A stretch of 64,000 nt of DNA from Sphingobacteriia bacterium (GTDB lineage: Bacteria; Bacteroidota; Bacteroidia; Chitinophagales; Chitinophagaceae), in contig JAFKLS010000016.1 in the NCBI GenBank assembly GCA_017304675.1, forward strand, positions 124,001-188,000, given 5' to 3'. The notes beneath the pieces were generated by a model, which saw only the letters and a list, made by a program, of their open reading frames with translations, did not search any database and was not told the origin of the DNA. Of the stretch, positions 8,479 to 17,012 are shown piece by piece. The stretch's first letter is position 1; each line of letters starts with the position of its first letter. A program made the position numbers and the translations under genes.

Positions 8479-8748
8479 AGCAGCATGTTTCAAACGATGA
8501 ATTACGATGTGCTTTTTGGCAACTGAATAAATAATTGAATAATGTTTTGAGATAAGTGTTTTTCTGAACTTTGAATGCGATGAACTTTTGACTCCGATGT
8601 TTGGATGCGATTGCAATAATTTTATTTTCAGTTGCAACCGTTTATAAAATTTATCAAGAACTTCTGAAGGCCAATTTTCTTTGAGATACGTTACAATATT
8701 CCAAAAATCAGCTTTGCTAACTTTTGTCCATACTATTTCTTTTTCCAT
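8467..8748 (-). CDS. ParE/RelE-family toxin
   Basis: A 93-residue basic protein with the ParE/RelE fold pattern: an N-terminal strand and helix (IVWTKVSKADFWNIVTYL), LDKFYKRLQLKIKLLQSHPNIG in the middle, and C-terminal strands (FRKTLISKHYSIIYSVAKKHIVIHRLKHA). ParE-type toxins act on DNA gyrase and RelE types cut mRNA on the ribosome; sequence alone does not say which applies here. The gene overlaps the upstream antitoxin gene by 16 bases, the usual translational coupling of such modules. Confidence 0.85.
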   Translation of the reverse strand: MEKEIVWTKVSKADFWNIVTYLKENWPSEVLDKFYKRLQLKIKLLQSHPNIGVKSSSHSKFRKTLISKHYSIIYSVAKKHIVIHRLKHAAQKK

Positions 8749-8960
8749 GCTTCAAATTCCTGCATTAATGTAGAATGGGTTGTGAAATTCCCTTTGTTGT
8801 ATTCAGTTTCAGATTCGTTCAATAAATTTTTGTCTTCATCAGTTAATTCATCCCACCAATCTTTTTCTACTTGCAAAAGTTCTTTTGCTTCCTGAAGCAA
8901 AATTTCGTCGTTACAATCATCAACTAATTTTAAAACTTCTTTTTTTAGTTGTGTTTCCAT
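8733..8960 (-). CDS. antitoxin of the ParE-like toxin
   Basis: A 75-residue acidic protein lying directly upstream of the toxin with a 16-base overlap. The sequence is mostly helical (LKLVDDCNDEILLQEAKELL) and ends in a Trp/Phe-containing tail (LMQEFEAWKKK) of the kind that wraps around ParE/RelE toxins. I see no clear ribbon-helix-helix or helix-turn-helix DNA-binding motif, as is common for Bacteroidota antitoxins of this size. The pair sits between convergent htpG and the recJ gene. Confidence 0.8.
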   Translation of the reverse strand: METQLKKEVLKLVDDCNDEILLQEAKELLQVEKDWWDELTDEDKNLLNESETEYNKGNFTTHSTLMQEFEAWKKK

Positions 8961-8995
8961 TAAAAAACGTTTGTATGAAATTACTGATTTTAGTT

Positions 8996-10693
8996 TTAAC
9001 CCGCTAATCTCAAATCAATCATTTTTAATTGAACTGATTTTTCTCCATTCCATTCGTTCAGGTCAAGTGTAAAAACAATATCTAATGGAGCATTCATTTG
9101 TAGCAAATGAAATTTGTTAGCCATGTTAAAGCCAATACCCGTAATGCTTTGTTTGTTTTGCTGAATTACAAAACGGATATGTTGTTCTTTCACAATTTTA
9201 GAAAAACCTGTATCGTACACTTTTTTTGCAATGAAAACCGGTCGCATGTTCTCCGGCCCAAATGGTTCCATCTGCGAAAGAATATTGTAAAAATTCAAAT
9301 TGATTTCCGGGATTGTTATTTCTGCATCAATTATAATTTCAGGAATCAATAATTCCGGTGTTATTTGCTCTGTAACAACTTTTTCAAATGCATTTGTAAA
9401 AGCTTCTAAATTTTCTTCAGCTAATGTTAATCCTGCTGCAGCAAAATGCCCGCCATATCCCAATAAATGTTCTCTGCAAGCATGAATAGCTTCATATAAA
9501 TTAAAGCCAGCAACACTTCTGGCACTGCCTGCAATTACTTCGCCACTTTTGGTAAGCACTACGGTTGGCCTGTAGTAAGTTTCAATCAGGCGGCTGGCCA
9601 CAATACCTACAACACCTTTGTGCCAATGCGGCTGATATACTACTGTTGTTTTTTTGCGAACTAATTCTTCATCACTTTCAATTATGGACAGGGCTTCTTC
9701 TGTAATTGTGGCATCAGCCTCTTTTCGGTCGCTGTTATCGCTGTGCAACATTTTGGCGAATTCAAGTGCTTGCGTAAAATCTTTTTCAATAAATAGCTGA
9801 ACAGCTTTTTTTGCATCGTCCATTCTGCCTGCTGCGTTTACACGCGGGGCAATGATAAAAACCAAATTCGTGATATACATTTCTTTTTGTACACCTGCCA
9901 AATGCATTAATGCTTTAATGCCTGTACTTGGATTATCATTTACTTTTTTCAATCCATAAAAGGCTAGTATTCGGTTTTCGCCCGTTATTGGAACGATGTC
10001 TGCAGCTATCGCAGTTGCAACAAGGTCTAAATATTGCAAATAACTATCTTCATTTAATTGCAATGTCTCTGTAAGTGCCTGCATTAATTTAAAACCAACA
10101 CCGCAGCCGCATAATTCCTTGTATGGGTAAGTGCAATCTTGTTGTTTCGCATTTAAAATAGCAACAGCATTCGGCAAAACAGAATCGGGCAGATGGTGGT
10201 CACAAACGATAAAATCAATCCCAATACTTTGCGCATAATCTATTAATTCAACACTTTTAATACCACAGTCCAACGAAATAATTAATGTTATCTCATTTTC
10301 TTTGGCAAAATCAATTCCTATTTTACTTATGCCGTACCCTTCCTTGTATCTGTGCGGGATATAAAAATCAACCTTGCTATAAATACTTTTTAAAAATTGA
10401 AACATTGCAGCAACACTGGTGGTGCCATCAACATCATAATCACCGAACACTAAAATTTTTTCTTTGTTGTTGATAGCTGAAATAATTCGCTCTACTGCTT
10501 TGTGCATGTCTTTCATCAACCAGGGCGAATGAAGATCGGAGAGTTGCGGTCTAAAAAAATGTTTAGCTTCTTCAAAAGTATTCAAACCCCTTTGTGCAAG
10601 CAGTTTGCACAATAAACGATTTATTTTTAGTTCATTTTGTAATGCAGTTACAGTATCGTTATTGGCTTGTAATAATTTCCAACGTTTTTGCAT
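8996..10693 (-). CDS. recJ: single-stranded-DNA-specific exonuclease RecJ
   Basis: RecJ degrades single-stranded DNA 5' to 3' in recombination and mismatch repair. The 565-residue product has the DHH phosphoesterase motifs FGDYDVDGTTSVA, DCGIK and VCDHHLPD, the DHHA1 domain (GHFAAAGLTL), and the C-terminal OB domain. The ATG at 10693 (MQKRWKLL) is chosen: longer frames would run into the dispersed 20-base repeat at 10730-10755, and other RecJ proteins begin at about this point. It is probably cotranscribed with nothing downstream, since the antitoxin gene starts 35 bases later with its own likely control. Confidence 0.95.
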   Translation of the reverse strand: MQKRWKLLQANNDTVTALQNELKINRLLCKLLAQRGLNTFEEAKHFFRPQLSDLHSPWLMKDMHKAVERIISAINNKEKILVFGDYDVDGTTSVAAMFQFLKSIYSKVDFYIPHRYKEGYGISKIGIDFAKENEITLIISLDCGIKSVELIDYAQSIGIDFIVCDHHLPDSVLPNAVAILNAKQQDCTYPYKELCGCGVGFKLMQALTETLQLNEDSYLQYLDLVATAIAADIVPITGENRILAFYGLKKVNDNPSTGIKALMHLAGVQKEMYITNLVFIIAPRVNAAGRMDDAKKAVQLFIEKDFTQALEFAKMLHSDNSDRKEADATITEEALSIIESDEELVRKKTTVVYQPHWHKGVVGIVASRLIETYYRPTVVLTKSGEVIAGSARSVAGFNLYEAIHACREHLLGYGGHFAAAGLTLAEENLEAFTNAFEKVVTEQITPELLIPEIIIDAEITIPEINLNFYNILSQMEPFGPENMRPVFIAKKVYDTGFSKIVKEQHIRFVIQQNKQSITGIGFNMANKFHLLQMNAPLDIVFTLDLNEWNGEKSVQLKMIDLRLAG

Positions 10694-10729
10694 GTTGTTT
10701 GTAGGCTTTAGAATAAGCATGAAGCAATG

Positions 10730-10755
10730 GTTGCGTCGCACACTTGTACTGCAAC
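10730..10755 (-). repeat. copy 2 of the dispersed repeat, upstream of recJ
   Basis: On the minus strand this is GTTGCA followed by the 20-base core GTACAAGTGTGCGACGCAAC. The core ends 36 bases before the recJ ATG, in the same orientation relative to its gene as the copies before htpG and the CoA-transferase B gene. Confidence 0.8.
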
Positions 10756-10786
10756 AAAATAATCATCAATTAATTGAAAATACAGA

Positions 10787-11749
10787 TTAATATGTTCTGT
10801 CTGTTGTAAATCTCACCAGCTCTTCCAGAGCATCTCTGGTTTCTGATACCGGGAATTCGTGTAGAATATTTAAGGCTTCATCTCTGAAAGCAAACATTTT
10901 TTCTGTTGCATATTGAATACCGCCTGCTTTGTTCACTTCATCAATCACATACCTAACCTTATCTTTTTGTTCATTCTCGTTTTTAACCGTATAAATAATT
11001 TTTCTTTTGGTAGCGGCATCGCAATTATTTAACGTATAAATGAGTGGAAGGGTTAATTTTTTTTCTCTGATATCATTGCCGGTTGGTTTGCCCACATCGG
11101 CGGTGCCATAATCAAAAAGATCATCTTTTATTTGAAAAGCCATACCGGTTTTTTCACCAAACATTTTTAATTTTTGAACGAGAGCATCGTCTGTAAAAGT
11201 AGAACAGGCACCGGAAGCACAGGCACCGGCCAATAAAGAAGCTGTTTTACCTTTAATAATATCGTAGTAAATATCTTCCTTCAGGTTAAGGCTCCTGGAT
11301 TTTTCCATTTGCAATAACTCGCCTTCGCTCATTTCTTTTACGGCGGTTGCCAATATTTGAAGGATTCTGTATTCTTCTTTATCTAAAGAAAGCAGTAAGG
11401 CTTTCATCAACATATAATCGCCTACTAGAACGGCTATTTTATTTTTCCATAGTGCATTGATAGAAAAAAAACCCCTTCTTTCCATGGAATCATCCACAAC
11501 ATCATCATGTACGAGTGATGCTGTATGTAATAATTCAACCAATGAAGCTGCCCTATACGAAGAAAGGTTTACTTCCCCGCCAAGCTTTGCGGCAAGCAAT
11601 ACAAACATGGGCCTTAACTGTTTGCCTTTTCTTTTTACAATATATTTCATAATGCGGTCTAACAGCCCAACATTACTTTTTACGGCATTGCTAAAATGCT
11701 CTTCAAATTCTATTAATTCTTTTTGTAGTATTTTCTGGGCCTGCATCAT
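10787..11749 (-). CDS. polyprenyl diphosphate synthase
   Basis: A trans-prenyltransferase of 320 residues that extends allylic diphosphates with isopentenyl units to build the side chain of menaquinone (octaprenyl- or heptaprenyl-type synthase). Both Asp-rich motifs are present: HDDVVDDSMERRG (first, residues 81-93) and KDDLFDYG (second), with GKQLRP near the N-terminus and GKPTGNDIREKK after the second motif. Chain length cannot be read from sequence. Two ATG codons are possible at 11749 and 11746. The promoter must lie in the divergent region shared with the beta-barrel gene. Confidence 0.92.
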   Translation of the reverse strand: MMQAQKILQKELIEFEEHFSNAVKSNVGLLDRIMKYIVKRKGKQLRPMFVLLAAKLGGEVNLSSYRAASLVELLHTASLVHDDVVDDSMERRGFFSINALWKNKIAVLVGDYMLMKALLLSLDKEEYRILQILATAVKEMSEGELLQMEKSRSLNLKEDIYYDIIKGKTASLLAGACASGACSTFTDDALVQKLKMFGEKTGMAFQIKDDLFDYGTADVGKPTGNDIREKKLTLPLIYTLNNCDAATKRKIIYTVKNENEQKDKVRYVIDEVNKAGGIQYATEKMFAFRDEALNILHEFPVSETRDALEELVRFTTDRTY

Positions 11750-11840
11750 AAATAAGGTGCAATATAAATAGGGTAAAGCATTAAAAGGCGAAATGCAACG
11801 TTTAATGTTTTTTTAGTGTCTTGATAAATAAGTTTTTTTA

Positions 11841-11848
11841 TAACTTTG
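11841..11848 (+). promoter_or_regulatory. -7 promoter box (TAACTTTG) of the beta-barrel gene
   Basis: Exact match to TAnnTTTG, with a TTG at 11821-11823 about 17 bases upstream as possible -33 element. The transcript leader would then contain the inverted repeat at 11851-11873. Confidence 0.6.
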
Positions 11849-11850
11849 CG

Positions 11851-11873
11851 GGAATTCGATAATTTTGAATTCC
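11851..11873 (+). repeat. perfect inverted repeat in the leader of the beta-barrel gene
   Basis: GGAATTC and GAATTCC are separated by 9 bases, immediately after the promoter box and 18 bases before the start codon. At the 5' end of a highly expressed envelope-protein mRNA such a stem may protect the message; that role is inferred. Confidence 0.5.
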
Positions 11874-11891
11874 AAACTTAAATAACCTTAA

Positions 11892-12698
11892 ATGAAAGCT
11901 ATGGCAAGCACAAAGAACAAAATCGCGTTAGTGGCACTGCTGGTTGTATTAGTACAGACAATCGGTGTGGCGCAGTCTACAAACACATGGGGATGGAACT
12001 GGAAAGATAGCTCATTGGTTCCTACCAATAAAAAAGCTCAGTATTATGAGTTTTTAAACAATCAATACCCTTACCCTCCTAAACCTAGAAATCAATGGGA
12101 ACTCGGCGTTAGTGTTGGCAACTCTTATATCATTGGCGACAGAGCTTTAGGTTCTGGTTACAACGGTGGTATTGCAGGAAGTTTGTCTTTAAGAAAAGCT
12201 TTGGATCATACTTTCTCTTTAAGAGGTAGCTACACCGGTTCTATCATCTCTATCCCTCACAGTAACGATGGTACAGTTGTTGCCGCTAAAAATTACACAC
12301 ATGCCTTAGGAGCAGATGTAATTGTTTCTTTAAATGCTGCCAGCCATTACAGGGGTAATCCTAAAACCAATTTTTATGTTTTAGGCGGTTACAGCCTTAT
12401 TGCAACTAAAGTGTTAACTAAACAAGGAAGTGACTATCATATTTTATACTTCCCTCAGAACAATTTAATTGGTACATCTGGCGGGGCTACTGTAAAAGGT
12501 AGACAAGGCTGGTCTTGGTTGCATGCCTACAATGTTGGTTTTGGCGCTGCCTTAAAAATCAGCACTAAAGTTAACTTGGGTGTAGAGCAAAAATTCATTG
12601 TTCCTGTTTTCGGAAATGATTATTTAGATGGTACAAAAACTGGTAACACGAATGACATTTACAGCATTTCATCAATTCGCTTAAACATTAACCTGTAA
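11892..12698 (+). CDS. outer-membrane beta-barrel protein, partner of the OmpA-domain gene
   Basis: A 268-residue secreted protein with signal peptide (LVALLVVLVQTIGVAQ). The mature part has a short aromatic-rich N-terminus (WGWNWKDSSLVP) and then alternating strands typical of an 8- to 10-strand OmpA-like barrel (ELGVSVGNSYIIG, HTFSLRGSYTGS, TNFYVLGGYSLIA, VNLGVEQKFIVP), ending in SSIRLNINL with a terminal-strand pattern. No peptidoglycan-binding domain follows in this frame; it is on the next gene 47 bases downstream. Together the two look like a split OmpA. Expression is probably high given the strong promoter box and leader stem. Confidence 0.8.
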   Translation: MKAMASTKNKIALVALLVVLVQTIGVAQSTNTWGWNWKDSSLVPTNKKAQYYEFLNNQYPYPPKPRNQWELGVSVGNSYIIGDRALGSGYNGGIAGSLSLRKALDHTFSLRGSYTGSIISIPHSNDGTVVAAKNYTHALGADVIVSLNAASHYRGNPKTNFYVLGGYSLIATKVLTKQGSDYHILYFPQNNLIGTSGGATVKGRQGWSWLHAYNVGFGAALKISTKVNLGVEQKFIVPVFGNDYLDGTKTGNTNDIYSISSIRLNINL

Positions 12699-12745
12699 TT
12701 AATTCTGTTCCTTAAAAAATCCTTAACCATTCAAATAAAAAATTT

Positions 12746-13528
12746 ATGATTAATAAAAAATATATACTGATCTTAGGCTTAGTTAGCTTGATTAGTACCG
12801 TATCAATTGCTCAAAAAAAGAAAAATAGGGTAGAGCCTTTGTGGTGGATTAACCCTAATAACTACGTTTATAACGAATTAAACGAGCCTAAGCACATGAA
12901 AATGCCTAAAGTGGTATTACCTGATGCTGATGGCGATGGTGTAACTGATCAGTTCGATTTAGAACCTAATACACCTGCTGGTGCTCCCGTAGATAGTCAT
13001 GGTAGGGCAAAAGACACAGACGGAGACGGTGTTCCTGATTACAGAGATAAAGAATTATTAACACCTCAAAGCTGTTTCCCTGTTGATGCTGATGGCGTTG
13101 GTAAATGCCCAGAGCCAGCTTGTTGCAAAGAGTTAAGAGATGCTATTGCCAACTGGAAGCCAGTTGCTACTATTTCTTGTAATGTTGGTGATTTGCCAAG
13201 CATTAGCTTTAAAACCGGTTCTAAATTAACAGCCGACGGCACTAAGCTATTAGATGCTGCTGCAGTAAAAATTAAAGCTAATCCTGATTGTAAAGTAAAA
13301 TTAGTAGGTCACCCAACTGCAAGTAAAGCTTCTCAACAGGCTGCTTACGATAAAGTGGATGCAATCAGAAAATATTTGATTGAAAAACAAGGAATTGCAG
13401 AAAATAGAATCATTTTTGATTACAATGGCGGTGCCGGTGATGCCAATACTATTGATTTAGTGGGTACTACTGAAGATGGTCCAAATACTGTTCCTGCTCC
13501 TCATCCGAACTTAAAATCAAAGAAATAA
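12746..13528 (+). CDS. thrombospondin type 3 repeat and OmpA-like domain protein
   Basis: A 260-residue exported protein: signal peptide to about residue 22, calcium-binding TSP3-type repeats (DADGDGVTD at 60-68, DTDGDGVPD at 90-98), a cysteine-containing segment, and a C-terminal OmpA-like domain at about 145-245. The domain is atypical: the peptidoglycan-binding GHTD motif reads GHPT (188-191) and the usual LSxxRA helix reads YDKVDAIRKYL, so the Asp and the conserved Arg that bind diaminopimelate are both replaced. It probably belongs with the barrel protein encoded just upstream. A strong terminator follows. Confidence 0.85.
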   Translation: MINKKYILILGLVSLISTVSIAQKKKNRVEPLWWINPNNYVYNELNEPKHMKMPKVVLPDADGDGVTDQFDLEPNTPAGAPVDSHGRAKDTDGDGVPDYRDKELLTPQSCFPVDADGVGKCPEPACCKELRDAIANWKPVATISCNVGDLPSISFKTGSKLTADGTKLLDAAAVKIKANPDCKVKLVGHPTASKASQQAAYDKVDAIRKYLIEKQGIAENRIIFDYNGGAGDANTIDLVGTTEDGPNTVPAPHPNLKSKK

Positions 13529-13553
13529 TCTGAATAAATCATATTCAATTCGT

Positions 13554-13580
13554 AAAAAGCCCCTAAAAGGGGCTTTTTAT
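13554..13580 (+). terminator. terminator after the OmpA-domain gene
   Basis: Perfect stem AAAAAGCCCC with GGGGCTTTTT, 5-base loop, ending in T-rich sequence. It closes the two-gene beta-barrel/OmpA unit and is probably bidirectional in form. Confidence 0.9.
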
Positions 13581-13642
13581 ATTAATCTTAACGTAATAAA
13601 ATGGGGTTGGAATTATTCCCTTTATAATTTGCCGTAAATCTT

Positions 13643-13650
13643 TACCTTTG
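13643..13650 (+). promoter_or_regulatory. -7 promoter box (TACCTTTG) of the bamD operon
   Basis: Matches TAnnTTTG and ends 9 bases before the bamD ATG, so the transcript would have almost no leader. No convincing -33 element at the usual distance. Confidence 0.4.
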
Positions 13651-13659
13651 TCCGCTTTT

Positions 13660-14484
13660 ATGAAGAGAATTTTATTGTTTTTAGCCTTGGTTTCTGCTTT
13701 TTCAGCCTGTTCTCACAAAACAAAGAAGGTTCAAAAAAGCAGTTCATTAAACAGAATATTGAAAAGCAAGGATTACGAGTACAAATACAAAATGGCAGAA
13801 CAGTATTACACTGAAAAGAAATACAGTTATGCCCAACAGTTGTATGAGGACTTGTTTCCTTACATAAAGGGTACAGACCGGTACGAGGAAATGTTTTATA
13901 AAGTGGCATACTGTTACTATTATCAAAAAGATTACCCTAATGCCGAGAACTATTTTAAAACATTCACGGAAACTTTTCCGGGAAGTAAGAGAACTGAAGA
14001 GTGCGATTATATGAGGGCATATACTTACCTGAAACAATCGCCCAAAGTGGAATTAGACCAAACTAATACCACCAAAGCTTTGAGCCTGATGCAGGCTTTT
14101 ATTAATACGCATCCCGGCTCACCAAGGGTAAAAGATGCTTCTGAGATTATAGATCAGTGCAGGGAAAAATTAGAAGAAAAAGAATTTAAAAGTGCATCTC
14201 TGTATTATAACCTGGCGTACTTCAAAGCTGCGGCCATTGCTTATAATAATTTAATGGAGAATTACCCTGATTCTAAGAAAAGCGATGAATATAAACTTTT
14301 GGCAATAAAATCTTTTTACAGGTATGCTGAAATGAGTTATGAAGACAAACAGCAGGAACGTTTTGAGAAAATTGTTGCCGACTGTTCTGATTTTAATGAA
14401 AGGTTCACCGACAGTAAATACGCCGGCGAAATTTCAAAACTAAAAAACCAATCGTTGGAATACTTAAAAAAATTTAAAAAATGA
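13660..14484 (+). CDS. bamD: outer-membrane assembly lipoprotein BamD
   Basis: BamD works with BamA in inserting beta-barrel proteins into the outer membrane. The 274-residue product has a lipoprotein signal (LVSAFSAC, acylated Cys near residue 17) and five TPR-like repeats, for example YKMAEQYYTEKKYSYAQQLY and YKVAYCYYYQKDYPNAENYF. The ATG at 13660 is preferred to the TTG at 13648 because it gives a normal signal peptide and the promoter box lies just in front. The stop overlaps the rpoZ start (ATGA), so the two are translationally coupled. Confidence 0.93.
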   Translation: MKRILLFLALVSAFSACSHKTKKVQKSSSLNRILKSKDYEYKYKMAEQYYTEKKYSYAQQLYEDLFPYIKGTDRYEEMFYKVAYCYYYQKDYPNAENYFKTFTETFPGSKRTEECDYMRAYTYLKQSPKVELDQTNTTKALSLMQAFINTHPGSPRVKDASEIIDQCREKLEEKEFKSASLYYNLAYFKAAAIAYNNLMENYPDSKKSDEYKLLAIKSFYRYAEMSYEDKQQERFEKIVADCSDFNERFTDSKYAGEISKLKNQSLEYLKKFKK

Positions 14485-14825
14485 GCAAATTAAGAAGACA
14501 ACTTAGCGCCAATACTCCAAGCGTGGTAGAAACAAAAAGCCTGATTGATATTAAAGCGCAAACAGGTAATTTGTATGAGTCTATCGCAATCATTGCCAAA
14601 AGGGCTAATCAGATCAATATATCATTGAAAGAAGAATTGCATAATAAGCTGGAAGAGTTTGCAAGCCATACAGATAGCCTGGAAGAGGTGCATGAAAATA
14701 AAGAACAAATAGAAATTTCCAGGGCATATGAAAAAATGCCTAACCCTGCTATTCTTGCAACACAAGAATTCATGGAAGGAAAAGTGTACCATAGAAAAAA
14801 TGCAGACAACGATTTATTCCGTTAA
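14481..14825 (+). CDS. rpoZ: RNA polymerase omega subunit, Bacteroidota type
   Basis: A 114-residue protein matching the Bacteroidota form of the omega subunit that supports assembly of RNA polymerase around beta-prime. The conserved part is LYESIAIIAKRANQINISLKEEL with a helical, acidic C-terminal half, ending in FMEGKVYHRK. It overlaps bamD by 4 bases and is followed by a terminator before coaBC; the order bamD-rpoZ-coaBC-DUF4835 is common in the phylum. Confidence 0.88.
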   Translation: MSKLRRQLSANTPSVVETKSLIDIKAQTGNLYESIAIIAKRANQINISLKEELHNKLEEFASHTDSLEEVHENKEQIEISRAYEKMPNPAILATQEFMEGKVYHRKNADNDLFR

Positions 14826-14847
14826 GGTGTTGCAACTAAATTATTTG

Positions 14848-14878
14848 AAAACGACAGTATTTAGCACTGTCGTTTTTT
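14848..14878 (+). terminator. terminator or attenuator between rpoZ and coaBC
   Basis: Perfect stem ACGACAGT with ACTGTCGT, extended by A/T pairs, loop of 7, then a T run. It lies only 22 bases before coaBC, so read-through may supply coaBC. Confidence 0.85.
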
Positions 14879-14899
14879 ATTTTATACCTAATTTTAAAT

Positions 14900-16096
14900 A
14901 TGCTTTCCGGCAAAAAAATATTAGTTGGTATTTCAGCCAGCATTGCGGCATATAAATCCATATACTTAATAAGACTGTTGGTAAAAGAAGGAGCCAGTGT
15001 TAAAGTAGTAATGACACCTGCTGCAAAAGACTTTGTTTCCCCTCTTGTACTCTCCACACTGTCTAAAAATAAAATAGCCGTTGCATTAAGCAACGAAGAA
15101 TATGAATGGGAGAACCATGTGCAAATGGGGCGATGGGCTGATATAATGATAATAGCGCCGCTCTCCTGTAATACGTTGGCAAAAATGGCAGGTGGTATAT
15201 GTGATAATTTGCTGATGGCTTCTTACCTGTCTGCCACATGCCCGGTTGTTGTAGCACCGGCAATGGATGAAGATATGTGGAAGCATGCGGCCACTAAAAA
15301 AAATATAGAGCAGCTAATTGCCTATGGAAACACGATCATTAATGTAGAAAAAGGCGAATTGGCCAGTGGTTTATTTGGCGAAGGAAGAATGGCCGAGCCG
15401 GAAGATATTGTTACATATATAAAAGAGCACTTCTTTAGAACGAATGAATTGCGGCATAAAAAAATATTAATTACTGCCGGCCCCACACAAGAAGCATTAG
15501 ACCCTGTGAGGTATATAACCAATCATTCATCCGGTAAAATGGGCTATGCTCTGGCAGAGGTGCTATACCAGCGGGGAGCAGAAGTAATATTAATCAGCGG
15601 GCCTGTTAATATTCAACCCGCATTTAAAGGCATTCAACAAATTAAAGTACTAACAGCAGATGAAATGTTTAATAGTGTATTGGAGCATTTTCAGTTATGC
15701 GATATTGCTATAATGAGTGCTGCTGTGGCGGATTATACACCAATAACGGTGGCAGATCATAAAATAAAAAAGAAAGAGATGGAGTGGTTGCTGCCATTGG
15801 CAAAAACAAAAGATATTTTGCAAACAATAGGTACGCTTAAAACGAAACAATATGTAGTGGGGTTTGCTTTAGAAACAGATCACGAAAAGGAATATGCCAT
15901 GCAAAAACTCGTAGCCAAGAATGCAGACTGCATTGTCTTGAATAGTTTACAAGATGATCAGTCAGGCTTTGGGTTCGATACCAATAAAATTACGATTATA
16001 GACAAATCGGGGATAACGAAACAATTTGAATTAAAATCGAAACAGGCGGTTGCTAAAGATATTGCAGACTTTATAATCAGTAAGATACATGCTTAA
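14900..16096 (+). CDS. coaBC: bifunctional phosphopantothenoylcysteine decarboxylase / phosphopantothenate-cysteine ligase
   Basis: Makes 4'-phosphopantetheine for coenzyme A in two steps. The 398-residue protein has the N-terminal FMN-dependent decarboxylase CoaC (GKKILVGISASIAAYKS, MGRWADIMIIAPLSCNTLAK, with PAMDEDMW near residues 120-127 as the substrate loop) and the C-terminal ligase CoaB (ITAGPTQEALDPVRYITN, HSSGKMGYALAE). The gene overlaps the following DUF4835 gene by 8 bases. Confidence 0.96.
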   Translation: MLSGKKILVGISASIAAYKSIYLIRLLVKEGASVKVVMTPAAKDFVSPLVLSTLSKNKIAVALSNEEYEWENHVQMGRWADIMIIAPLSCNTLAKMAGGICDNLLMASYLSATCPVVVAPAMDEDMWKHAATKKNIEQLIAYGNTIINVEKGELASGLFGEGRMAEPEDIVTYIKEHFFRTNELRHKKILITAGPTQEALDPVRYITNHSSGKMGYALAEVLYQRGAEVILISGPVNIQPAFKGIQQIKVLTADEMFNSVLEHFQLCDIAIMSAAVADYTPITVADHKIKKKEMEWLLPLAKTKDILQTIGTLKTKQYVVGFALETDHEKEYAMQKLVAKNADCIVLNSLQDDQSGFGFDTNKITIIDKSGITKQFELKSKQAVAKDIADFIISKIHA

Positions 16097-17012
16097 CAAA
16101 TATTTATCGCTTCTAATACTGGTGCTCTTAAATGGTACGGTGAAGGCACAGGAATTAAGTGCCCGCATTATCATAAACTCTAGCAGGGTGGCATCTACTG
16201 TAGATAAAAAGATATTTACTACTCTTCAAACACAGTTAACAGATTTTGTAAATAGTCGTAAATGGACGAGTCAGCAGTATAACGAAAGTGAGAGAATACA
16301 ATGCAGTTTTTACCTGAACCTTGAATCCGGATCAGACCAGGACATCTATAAAGGGGCACTGATAGTTCAGGCAGCAAGGCCTGTATACAATACAAGTTAC
16401 CAAACTGCCGTTATTAACTTTCAAGACCAGGATATTACGTTTAAATACCAGGAATACCAGCCCATAGAATTTAATGATAACAGGGTGCAGGGAATAGATC
16501 CGTTAAAATCTAATCTTACTGCTACCATAGCCTATTATGTTTATTTGATACTGGGAATGGATTATGATTCGTTTGCTCCCAAAGGCGGAGAGATTTATTT
16601 TCAAAAAGCACAGAATATTGTTAACAATGCGCCTGAGGGAGCCGGTATTAGCGGCTGGCGCTCTTTTGATGGATTGAGGAACAGGTATTGGTTATCTGAA
16701 AATTTAAGTAATAGCAGAAACAATATTATTCACGATATTATTTATTCTTACTATCGTTCCGGTTTAGATAAAATGTACGACAAAGAAGAAGAGGCGAGAA
16801 ACAATATTATTCAATCGCTTGTGCAATTGCAGGCTTTTAACAGAGAATATCCCAACTCTATGATTGTACAATTCTTAATGCAAACCAAATCAGATGAACT
16901 GGCAGGCATTTTTAAAAATGGGTCTGCAGAAACAAAAACAAAAGCGCTTGATGTATTAAGCACTTTAGATGCAGCAAATATTACTAAGTATAAAGATGCA
17001 ATAAAACCATGA
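16089..17012 (+). CDS. DUF4835 family exported protein
   Basis: A 307-residue protein with signal peptide (LSLLILVLLNGTVKAQ). The family is found almost only in Bacteroidota and nearly always just downstream of coaBC, as here, with an 8-base overlap. Visible features are SARIIINSSRVASTVDKKIF near the N-terminus and FDGLRNRYWLSENL in the middle. Its biochemical role is unknown; the periplasm or outer membrane is the likely location. It overlaps the DUF4296 gene by 4 bases. Confidence 0.88.
   Translation: MLNKYLSLLILVLLNGTVKAQELSARIIINSSRVASTVDKKIFTTLQTQLTDFVNSRKWTSQQYNESERIQCSFYLNLESGSDQDIYKGALIVQAARPVYNTSYQTAVINFQDQDITFKYQEYQPIEFNDNRVQGIDPLKSNLTATIAYYVYLILGMDYDSFAPKGGEIYFQKAQNIVNNAPEGAGISGWRSFDGLRNRYWLSENLSNSRNNIIHDIIYSYYRSGLDKMYDKEEEARNNIIQSLVQLQAFNREYPNSMIVQFLMQTKSDELAGIFKNGSAETKTKALDVLSTLDAANITKYKDAIKP

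Noticed and set aside
8467..8960. prophage or genomic island around the toxin-antitoxin genes
   Set aside because: No integrase, phage gene, direct-repeat ends or tRNA is near; flanking genes are ordinary core genes.
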